Source: FEN-1350 sp964643355
GTDB lineage: Bacteria; Planctomycetota; Phycisphaerae; Sedimentisphaerales; Anaerohalosphaeraceae
DNA: 64,000 nucleotides
Reading direction: 5' to 3'
Assembly (NCBI GenBank): GCA_964643355.1
Contig: CAZXPW010000019.1
Span: 1-64,000 of the forward strand
How positions within the stretch are numbered: position 1 is the stretch's first letter; each line of letters opens with the position of its first letter. A program made the position numbers and the translations under genes. Shown here piece after piece: positions 25,568 to 33,500 of the stretch. The notes beneath the pieces were generated by a model that searched no databases, had not been told where the DNA came from, and was given only the letters and a program-made list of their open reading frames with translations.

Positions 25568-27295
25568 CTAAGGCGTCACCGAAATCCCATTGTTCAGCCA
25601 TTCGGCTGCCAATGTCGCGAAATCTTCCAGATCCACGCGGCAGTCTCCGTTGGCGTCGGAATAGAGCCCAAGTCCGGCCGTATTGAAACACCGGGCCTGG
25701 TAAAATCGAAGGTCATCCACCCAGACCGTATCCACATCACCTTCGCCCTGTCCGGAACTCGATCCACTACCCACACCGACAGCAATTTTCGCGATTGCGG
25801 CCAGATTTACACCTTGCGAAGCGATCGTGCTCAAATCGATCGTCCAGGGATTCCAACTGGTTGCCTGAATTGCATATCCCGGAAGGGCTGCAGTTCCAAA
25901 ATGACCCTCGGAATCGTACAGTTTAACGAAAAGCGGTTGCTCGAAATTATCGCTTTTCCCACGGAAAAACAAGGATAACGCCTTGACTCCGTTGGCCGTC
26001 CAATCTTGCGCCGGATTCAGGGTTCGGGTGTATTGACGCAGATACGGCGCTTCGCGGTTCTTGACTTCCATTCGCATGGATTTGCTCGCCTGCGAAGCCG
26101 TGGTGGAATCTATCGCGTTGGCGCTATTGGGATCCATGGGTTGCCCCGGAACCATGTTGGGGTCCCAAACCAGACGAAGCGATCGATCATTGGCATATGT
26201 TTCAAAATCCTCAAACGGAATCGATTCGGCGGTTGTGAAGCTCTGGGTTCTGCCTTCCACAATCCCTCCGGGTCCGACCATATCCACTCGCCACTGATAT
26301 GTCTTGCCGGCATCCAGAATGCCCGGATTAAAAGATGTTCCGGCCGGCAAAAAGCGACTCATACTTCCGGCCTTTCCAAACCAGAGGATACGCGAAGTCG
26401 CATAGGCCGGCTCAACCCAGGTCAGCGTCGTGCCGCTCCATGCCGCATTGGTTGCCCCATCAACAGGCCCCAGACAAATCGCCGCCGGCCCATCAGACAG
26501 AGAACAGATGTCATCAAACGAAACATGATAACCCGCGGGATTTTCCCTCTCGTTCATGGCGAAGATCGCGCTGACGCCGCTGGGAAACACGGGATGAACG
26601 GGAAAGGGAACCGAGGAGGGTTGATTGCGTTCCCAGGAATCTTGCGCATTGGTGTCAACCAGGGTCGGCGTCCGTGCGATGAGGGGACCTCCTTTATAGG
26701 CGTACAGACTTCCCGTAACATACACCGGATTCGATCCTACGACATCGAGTTCTGCATAAAAACTCCGCTGATTGATCACTCCCGGAACGGTGACTTCATA
26801 CGCTTTGGCCATAATATGTTGCATCATGGCCACCTTCTGAATTTCAATCTGCACATTCGCCGGCCCATCGTACCAACTCACCAGCAGGACATAGGTCTTG
26901 GCCGCAATAAAACCGGGGGCCGGATACGGAGAGCCCGGACTAATGAAATATTCGGCGCGAGCCCCGATTCCATGCACAGACCGAGACGAATCCTCTCCGA
27001 CATTGATCACGGCTCCAATCCGGACATCCTGAAAGGATTCGTCCGAGGCGATGGCCGCTCCAAACGCTGATCCGTAAACCTTCACGCTGGTCGGCTCGTC
27101 GAGGGAAAGGTAATAATTTTCTCCCGAACCGGGTTTGAGACTGTGCGAATAGGTCTTGGTCAGATCCGGGTAACAATAGAACTTCCAGGTGGACAAGTCG
27201 TATGAACCGGAGCTGAAGCTCTCGATCCAGTTGCCGGTTACGATACTACCCATCAAACAAAAACCGAGTGTTACACATACCAATCGATTTGACAT
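25568..27295 (-). CDS. Secreted protein with dockerin-like C-terminus
   Basis: The 575-aa protein starts with a signal peptide (LVCVTLGFCLMGSIVTG) after a GGAGG ribosome site. The N-terminal half looks like a jelly-roll carbohydrate-binding region (ESFSSGSYDLSTWKFY...). The middle resembles a fibronectin-like segment (GPVDGATNAAWSGTTLTW...YQWRVDM), and residues about 370-540 another carbohydrate-binding-like domain ending in DTVWVDDLRFY. The tail DANGDCRVDLEDFATLAAEW is a single dockerin-like calcium loop. No catalytic motif was seen. Likely a cell-surface or secreted polysaccharide-binding protein; function unknown. Confidence 0.7.
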   Translation of the reverse strand: MSNRLVCVTLGFCLMGSIVTGNWIESFSSGSYDLSTWKFYCYPDLTKTYSHSLKPGSGENYYLSLDEPTSVKVYGSAFGAAIASDESFQDVRIGAVINVGEDSSRSVHGIGARAEYFISPGSPYPAPGFIAAKTYVLLVSWYDGPANVQIEIQKVAMMQHIMAKAYEVTVPGVINQRSFYAELDVVGSNPVYVTGSLYAYKGGPLIARTPTLVDTNAQDSWERNQPSSVPFPVHPVFPSGVSAIFAMNERENPAGYHVSFDDICSLSDGPAAICLGPVDGATNAAWSGTTLTWVEPAYATSRILWFGKAGSMSRFLPAGTSFNPGILDAGKTYQWRVDMVGPGGIVEGRTQSFTTAESIPFEDFETYANDRSLRLVWDPNMVPGQPMDPNSANAIDSTTASQASKSMRMEVKNREAPYLRQYTRTLNPAQDWTANGVKALSLFFRGKSDNFEQPLFVKLYDSEGHFGTAALPGYAIQATSWNPWTIDLSTIASQGVNLAAIAKIAVGVGSGSSSGQGEGDVDTVWVDDLRFYQARCFNTAGLGLYSDANGDCRVDLEDFATLAAEWLNNGISVTP

Positions 27296-27874
27296 AATCT
27301 GTCCCTCCAAAAAGTGTTGTGGGGTTTGTTATCGACACCTGCCGGGTGTACAAACAAAGATGAAAGACAAAACGGTGAGGTCTTGACTTGCGTCAAAGCA
27401 GGTTTTAATGTTTCATCATTCGATTCCTCCGGTTTAATTCCTCTCACTGATTATTATCCGATATTCGGCAGTCAGGGTCAAGCCCTGAATTGACGATTTT
27501 TCTCAACTCCCCCAAAAATCTAATCGGACACCCTTATCGTAAACGCTTGGAGGGGTTTTCTTCCCTGATTCTGGCTCCAGCGATATCCGCTGCCATGTGG
27601 TCACCACCACCATCGATCGCCTGGTTGACTACTGCAAAAATACCCCCCCCTCCGCTCCGCCGCCTGCGTCCAGCAACGCATCACCCTGATCGACCGCAAC
27701 CTGATACTCATCAAACCGCCGAGAAAACGAATATCATGTATATGTAGGGAATATTTGCCGAAATATCTCCCGGCAAATATAAAGGGACAGACAATATGCG
27801 ACGCTTAATGAATACTTTCCTGAAAATGATTATTTGTACAATGCTCAGCATGTTGAGTTCGGCTATCCGGGGTC
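27296..27874. other. Intergenic region without confident gene
   Basis: Apart from the possible frameshifted remnant, this stretch upstream of the leftward dockerin-type gene is AT-rich and shows no convincing CDS, RNA or terminator. A promoter for the leftward gene must lie here but no clear hexamer pair was found. Confidence 0.5.
27573..27746 (+). pseudogene. Possible frameshifted gene remnant
   Basis: One frame reads HVVTTTIDRLVDYCKN (from 27594). After an eight-C run (27643-27650), a different frame reads AACVQQRITLIDRNLILIKP. Adding one C would join them into a single coding-like stretch, which suggests a decayed gene fragment. There is no start or ribosome site and I do not recognise a family, so this may be chance. 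Confidence 0.25.
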
Positions 27875-27913
27875 TTGAAATCGGCAACCTCTCTTGTTAT
27901 ATTTCTCCGTTAC

Positions 27914-27960
27914 CGACCCCGAAGGGGTCGAATCCGAATAGCCCCGGATGAAATCCGGGG
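27914..27960 (+). repeat. Left two-hairpin REP-like unit of the RAYT locus
   Basis: The unit has hairpin CGACCCC-GAA-GGGGTCG (27914-27930), linker AATCCGAATAG, and hairpin CCCCGGAT-GAA-ATCCGGGG (27942-27960). It is matched in inverted orientation by the unit at 28587-28633. The linker region TCGAATCCGAATAGCC (27928-27943) is a perfect 16-bp inverted repeat of 28604-28619. Confidence 0.8.
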
Positions 27961-28001
27961 GATTGAATCCGACAACCACTTCTGTTATATTCCTACATTA
28001 C

Positions 28002-28018
28002 CGACCCCGAAGGGGTCG
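28002..28018 (+). repeat. Internal palindrome upstream of transposase
   Basis: This is an exact second copy of CGACCCCGAAGGGGTCG, 33 bp before the transposase start. Its reverse complement, GACCCCTTCGGGGTC, lies downstream at 28535-28549, so these two also flank the gene in inverted orientation. Confidence 0.75.
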
Positions 28019-28050
28019 AACGAATCACGAATCCCGGAAACGAACAATCG

Positions 28051-28509
28051 ATGACAACCTACACGCAAATCCTTTATCACATCGTCTTCGGCACCAAAGA
28101 CCATTACGGATGTCTCGATCTCGACCGTCACGACACCCTGTGCGGCTACATCGCCGGCCTGTTGAAATCGAAATCCTGCACGCCCTACAAACTCGGCGGA
28201 TATACCGACCACATTCACATCTTGACCTCGCTACATCCAACGGTGGCATTGGCCGATCTGGTCAAGGATATCAAACTGGCCTCGACCGCCTGGATCAAAC
28301 AGGAAAAGGCATTCTCCTGCTTCTCCGGCTGGCAGGTTGGATACGGTGCCTTCACCTGTTCATGGTCAGTCAAATCCGATGTCCAGGACTATATCGCCCG
28401 CCAGCACGAGCATCACCGAAAGCAAACATTTCGCGAGGAATACATTGGTTTTCTCAAGCGGGCCGGTGTTGCCTTCGATGAAACTCGGATTGACAGCACC
28501 TCGGAATAA
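28051..28509 (+). CDS. REP-associated tyrosine transposase (IS200-like, RAYT)
   Basis: The 152-aa protein is a Y1 HUH transposase of the IS200-like family. TYTQILYHIVFGTKDH is the typical start, YTDHIHIL supplies the HUH histidines, and DVQDYIARQHEHHRKQTF holds the nucleophilic tyrosine and the YI-x-Q-x-HH segment. Such genes are usually single-copy, lack a TnpB partner and act on or spread short palindromic (REP) elements. Here, matching palindromic units stand on both sides in inverted orientation. Catalytic residues look intact, so the gene may be active. Confidence 0.88.
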   Translation: MTTYTQILYHIVFGTKDHYGCLDLDRHDTLCGYIAGLLKSKSCTPYKLGGYTDHIHILTSLHPTVALADLVKDIKLASTAWIKQEKAFSCFSGWQVGYGAFTCSWSVKSDVQDYIARQHEHHRKQTFREEYIGFLKRAGVAFDETRIDSTSE

Positions 28510-28534
28510 CATAGATCGTCCGTCTCGGTTATTC

Positions 28535-28549
28535 GACCCCTTCGGGGTC
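28535..28549 (-). repeat. Inverted copy of the GACCCC palindrome downstream of transposase
   Basis: GACCCCTTCGGGGTC is the exact reverse complement of the core of the two upstream palindromes. It lies 25 bp after the transposase stop codon. A hairpin here could also serve as a weak transcription terminator, though no T-run follows. Confidence 0.7.
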
Positions 28550-28586
28550 AGGAATACAAAGAAATGGAAATGGCGCCATACTTGAA

Positions 28587-28633
28587 CCGCGGGTTTCACC
28601 CGCGGCTATTCGGATTCGACACCTCCGGTGTCG
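28587..28633 (-). repeat. Right two-hairpin REP-like unit of the RAYT locus
   Basis: The unit has hairpins CCGCGGGT-TTC-ACCCGCGG (28587-28605) and CGACACC-TCC-GGTGTCG (28617-28633) joined by CTATTCGGATT. In reverse complement it aligns over 47 bases with the left unit. Most of the differences fall in the stems as compensated pairs, so the hairpins are preserved while the sequence changed. The linker is identical. Confidence 0.8.
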
Positions 28634-28638
28634 GAATT

Positions 28639-28830
28639 TCACGCCACACTCCCCATCGGATGCCTCCGATTCTCCAGCGGCAGCGGAACCGGCACATGGA
28701 GCCGATGCGATTCACCCACCGCCGAGGTCATCTCTAGCGCCACCCGGCCGTCAAATGGAAAACTGAACGAAAACCGCTCAGCCGGTTTGAAGCCGCCCGG
28801 GAACATCAAATTCCCCTGAACCTTTTCCTT
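28639..28830 (-). pseudogene. Possible C-terminal gene fragment next to RAYT locus
   Basis: On the minus strand a frame with coding-like composition reads MFPGGFKPAERFSFSFPFDG and then ALEMTSAVGESHRLHVPVPL before stopping at 28639. It abuts the right REP-like unit and has no start or ribosome site of its own. I do not recognise the family; it may be a gene end cut by rearrangement, or chance. Confidence 0.25.
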
Positions 28831-28930
28831 TTGTCTATGATTTCGATTGACATCGACTGAATTTTGGATTACAATAACTCTTGTTCGTTTGGCAGTCAAT
28901 GACGAGGAATTCGGTTTGAAAGGGAATCGT

Positions 28931-29662
28931 ATGAGAGGCGGGAATTCTTTCACACTGATAAAGGCCCCTTGTCTCCAGATATCGTTGGTTGTCCTTGCAC
29001 TTGTGCTGTTCTGGAACACCCTTGCCTGAGCAGAAATCTACGATCTCAGCCCCGCTCCTTTTCGGGGTAGGGAGAATACGATAATCCAGGAATGGGATTT
29101 GCTGACCTATGATCCTGCAATCATGATGGGGTCGATTGATTATTGGTTTGAGATTGACAATGGCCATCACGGCGTCTGGACCGTTAAAAATCCTGTAACT
29201 TCCCTGGTTATCCCCTTCTATTCACCGAATCCGATTCGAATTTGGCTGCAAGTGGCATACGACTCGGATCAATTCGAAAAGTTTCCACCGATCATGTATT
29301 GCATGATCGACGATCCGTTTTCCTATACCGTGATGAATCTGATCGAAACAAAACCGGTTGACTCTTTCTATTCGATTGGCGTTTACTCCATACATATCGA
29401 TGCGTCCAGCAGAATTTTCCTTCGTCCAAGAGATTGCTGGGTAAAAATTGACTCCATGATCGTCGAAACCCAGCCGATTGTTGGCGACATTGATCAGAAC
29501 AAGCACATAGATCTCGACGATTTGAGTATGATTACAGATCATTGGCTCCAACCGCCGGGAACCTCTTCAACCGACCTGAACGGTGATAATATCGTCAATG
29601 GGCTTGATCTGGCCCTGTTCTGCGAAAACTGGCTGGTGGAAATTGCCTCGCCAATGCCGTAA
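28931..29662 (+). pseudogene. Secreted protein with paired dockerin-like loops, broken by in-frame UGA
   Basis: AAAGGGA precedes ATG at 28931. The frame encodes a signal peptide (LQISLVVLALVLFWNTLA), then TGA at 29027-29029, then continues open in the same frame (AEIYDLSPAPFRGREN...) to 29662. The join reads NTLA-stop-AEIY, so a Trp codon TGG changed to TGA at the cleavage region is the simplest history. The C-terminus has two calcium loops, GDIDQNKHIDLDDL and DLNGDNIVNGLDLAL, each followed by a W-L pair. Full length would be about 243 aa. UGA is the normal stop of many genes here, so recoding is unlikely; read error is possible. Confidence 0.75.
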
Positions 29663-29744
29663 ACAGAAGAGATAGAAGCAACTCACTGTTCTTGGCCAAC
29701 AAAATCGATGCCTGTCACCGAGGCCAGTATCTTCATTGTCCTTC

Positions 29745-30242
29745 TTATTGTCCTGACTTCCCGGCTTTTCGGATCGCGTCGATGAAGGCCGGAGGGTTGA
29801 TGATGTGGCAGTTCCCGCCTCGGATGGATGCGCTCTTGAACGCCAGCGAGATCATGTTCTCTCCCGTCAGATCGGGCCGAACCTGCCAGCCCATCGCGAA
29901 AACCCCCGCCAGATAGGGGATCGACCAGCTCAATCCGCCCTTGCCGGTAATTCCCTGATCATGCAGCGCTCGTACGCCCAGCCCCGGATTTTTCCCCTTT
30001 TCAAGGATGCCGTCCGCAACGGGACGGAATTGACCCGGCCAGATCGTCGTCCAATTGAACCAGAGCGTCTGAATCATATGCTCATTCAACCGGGAAGATT
30101 GGCTCCGAAGATCCATATTGCGAACACCCAGATAAGGTCCGACGGCCTTCGACTTGGATGGATCCGAGCCGGCCCCCTGGATAAGACAGGTAAGGGGCAA
30201 GAGGATGCAAACGAGAAGAAGGACAAACGCGTTTACCTTCAT
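29745..30242 (-). pseudogene. Internally deleted subtilisin-like (S8) peptidase
   Basis: The 165-aa reading frame has a good ribosome site (GGAGGTTACG then ATG) and a signal peptide (LLLVCILLPLTCLIQGAG). The phrase GVRALHDQGITGKG matches the stretch that precedes the first catalytic Asp in S8 peptidases. It is followed directly by GLSWSIPYLAGVFAMGWQ, which matches the catalytic-Ser region near the end, and IINPPAFIDA, a usual C-terminus. The roughly 200 residues with the Asp and His sites are missing, consistent with an in-frame deletion. The product would be inactive as a protease even if made. Confidence 0.6.
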
Positions 30243-30352
30243 CGTAACCTCCTTGTTCGGAATTTTACATTACACTTTGCGCCATGTCGGATAACTCATC
30301 CGGAACGCCGACCTCGCCGGTTTGGGCGTATTGTACCATGACCTGCACCAAC

Positions 30353-30380
30353 AAAAAAGCCCCCGATCATTCGGGGGCTT
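30353..30380 (-). terminator. Rho-independent terminator of the large CotH/LTD gene
   Basis: AAGCCCCCGA (30357-30366) pairs with TCGGGGGCTT (30371-30380) around a 4-base loop. On the minus strand the stem is followed by six T residues. It lies about 120 bp beyond the stop of the 1907-aa gene and just before the truncated subtilase. Confidence 0.85.
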
Positions 30381-30500
30381 TCACTGTGCCAAATTACGAA
30401 CTCGTTGTCATCCCCCCTTCCGTACCCGGAACCGAAGCCGAATCGAAGATAAGGTTACGCAACAAACTCTAAATTCTATCTCCTATATCCTAAATCCAGA

Positions 30501-33500
30501 TTACTCTTGAAGCCAATCAACGGCAAACTCAACCAGATCGCCCAGATCGACGATTCCGCTTCCGTCAAAATCGGCCCCGTCGCATTCGCTCCAAATTGCG
30601 CAGGTCCGCATCCACTGCGCCGCAAACGCCGCCCAGTCCGGCAGATCGACAATCCCGTTGCTGTCGAAATCGGTGTTGCGATACAGGGTCAACTCAACTT
30701 GCCGCGAAATTCCCGGAACGCACGGTACCCAAAAATCCAGAGGACAAGGGTGAACCCCCGCTTGCAATTGTGCCGTATTGGCGTTGATCGAGACATACAC
30801 CCTCGTACTGTGTCCGGCCCCAAGAGTACCGGAAGTCTGCGACAGATCGATCCAGTTGACCGACGGAGGTTTGCTCACGGACCAGTCGAGCACGGCAGTA
30901 CCGGTGTTATAGATCGTGAACAAAAACTCCGACGGCGTCATCGGCCCGCCCTGCCGACCGACAAAGACCGCCGGACCCGACGGAAGGATCGACCAACTGA
31001 TCGTCCCGCTCGGCTTGGTTACCACCTGGAAACCGTCTTTCAGGGTTCCCTTGGCCGCCTCGCCGCACTCCGGGGTAACGATCACATTCCACAATCCAAC
31101 GGTCGCACCCGTCAGGTCCGCCTGGCAGGTGATTGTGTGCTCATCGACCACCGACACATTCTTGGCTTCGATCTTCTCGACGGCGGAACGATACACAACC
31201 AGTTCCGCATCCACATTGATCAATCGAGCGTTGCCGCCGGTCGAGTTGGTCTGGAAGAACTCGATCTCCTCGCCGCCGCCGTTTTCGAAAAAGTCCAGTT
31301 CCAAGTAATAGCTTCCCGCCGCGGGGAAATTAAAGGTCATGGTTCCGGCGGTTCGGTTGCCGTTGACATCCGTTGTCGCAGGGCCTCGCGGACTGGCATA
31401 CTGTCCGACCAACTGGCCGTTGATCCGAAGCTCAAACCCATCGTCGCTGTTGACACCGAAATATCGAACGCCCGCGGACGGAGCAAAAATATATCCGCTG
31501 AATCGAACGGCAAAATAACTCGGATCCCCGGAGTTGTACGGCGGCAAAAACTGCAGATTGTTAATGAACACCCCTTCGCTGCCGGTCTGAAACAGGTTGA
31601 TCCAGGGATGGACGCCTCGTACCTGAGAGAATCCGGAGGGATTGTTGAGCAGCGTCGTCGCCGCCCCGATCGCGTCGAAAGATTGATTCCATTGGACATA
31701 CAAAGCGTCAAACCCGATCTCGTTGGATCCTTTGGTGAAGGCAACTTCCGTCGCGGTTCCCGGTTCGAAATTGGCGCCGAGAATCGTCAGATCGGCGACG
31801 CCCGTATTGCACACTTTGCCCGGAACCACCGACGAAATGATCGGCTCTGGGACTCGGGTGATCGTGATCGAGTCCGTGGCATTGGCTACCGGCTCCCCAA
31901 GGGAATTGAGGCCCTGCAACTCGATGAGATTGGCGCCCATGCTCAAATCCACTGTCACGGTAAAGACATTGTTACCGGAAAAGTCGGCTTTTTGGGGACT
32001 CCCATTGACGGCAATCCCCGCCACTTCCAGCGGCGCCGCCCCCTGGATCACCGCCGTCGCGCCGGCCGAACAGAAATCCTTGCCTCCGTTGGTCGTGATC
32101 TCGAAGGTCAGCGGGGGAATCTGTGTCAGGATAAACGCCCGTCGCGCCGCGACAAATTGCTTGATTCCGGTCCGGCGGCTCTCCCCCTGCCCGTCGGCGA
32201 TCAGCGCGGCGGCTGCATCGTCGAGATATCGGTCGAACGCCATCGGCGGATCGGTCGTGCCATAGGAGGTCTTCCACGGTCCGCTGACCAGTTCCGCGAA
32301 GGTCTGCAAATACATCCGTCGGTACTTGGGATAATTCAGAAACTGCGCAATTTCGGGAAATTGACCTCCGACATAAAATAAATCCGTCGTGGCCGAGTGA
32401 CCCGATCCCAGCGTAAAGTCGATATCCCACGGCAACAAATACCACTTTCCTTCGGTCGCGGCAAAATAGAACGCGTTGTTCTTGCTGCGGGTGTATCCGT
32501 AACTGTCCCAGTCGCCGACGGCATGGCGGATCGCCAAAACCCGGGCGAACTGTTCGGGATGGATGTACTGCTCGATGGTCTGCTCATAGGCCGGATCACT
32601 CGACGGTAGGTTCATCGCCGCTGCAAAATCAAACAGATGCGTCCACTCGTCGTTCTCGCGATGACCGCGTTTTTCAAAGTTCCACCGCCAGGTCTCATTG
32701 AGACGCGGATGAGCCGAGTCATAACGGAGACCTTCGTCCATGTTGGCAAATCCGGTTCCGTCGGCGGTGTATTCGAAGTAATCGTCGATCTTGTGCAGAT
32801 AGCCGTCGGCGTCTTCGGGGAACCACCGTTCGATGTAATCCGTATCGACCGCCTGAACCTCTTCGTAGCTGCCGTAACTGTTGCCATTCAGGATCGGCCG
32901 GACATAATCCGACATCGAATAATGCAGGCCCATCTGCTTATAAAACCAGTACGAAACCCGTTCCTGAAGAGGTCCACGACTTTCACCCTCTGTATTATCG
33001 AGATTGACCTCTTCCCGTCCCCGGAAATTCTGGTCCGAGTTGAAATCGAGCCGATACGCGAATCGGTTCACCGGATTGCGACCGGATCCGGAACGGATGA
33101 AGGGGCTTCCCCGGAAACGAAGTCGAGCATTGTAAAAAACCTCTTTATTGTTATAGACAAAGGTGCAGTCCATCAGCTCATTGGACAGGTTGGGGCGACT
33201 GGTAAAGGCGCTAATCACGCCGTTGGACATCCACACGCGATAGTTGGCAAACGGCCCGGAATAGGCCGTGTCGCCGACGCGGACCAGGCAGGTTCGGATC
33301 GGCACTTCCGCCGACGGCTCCAGATTGGTGGGGAATCGCGTGGCGGCCGATCCGCCGTCCACGGCCGTGATGAAAAACGCCCGCATCGTTCCGGCCGCGG
33401 CGCCGGGAATCACCCCCGTGAAGATTCCGTCGCCGGAAACCGCGTCGCTGTCGGTTCCGTTATCGACCATCGCGATCTGCGTAAAGTTCGTCGTGCCTTC

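Larger units (their letters stand above)
27875..28020 (+). repeat. Two 58-bp direct repeats, 88-bp period
   Basis: 27875-27932 and 27963-28020 align without gaps with 9 mismatches (about 84% identity). Each ends in the palindrome CGACCCCGAAGGGGTCG. The second copy ends 30 bp before the transposase ATG. Confidence 0.8.

Noticed and set aside
27490..27747. 85-codon frame with Pro-rich tail
   Set aside because: No ribosome site and its reading crosses the eight-C tract in a frame that gives low-complexity sequence.
27914..28633. CRISPR array interpretation of the repeats around 27.9-28.6 kb
   Set aside because: There are few copies, in inverted orientation, with palindromes around a transposase gene and no regular spacers or cas genes.
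29027..29029. UGA recoding (selenocysteine or tryptophan) in the dockerin-type gene
   Set aside because: UGA ends many genes in this window, no SECIS-like hairpin is evident after it, and its place at a signal-cleavage site fits a simple nonsense change.
30507..32381. 624-codon plus-strand frame opposite the giant CotH/LTD gene
   Set aside because: Arg/Gly/Asp-rich shadow translation without start signal; the minus strand has coherent domains throughout.
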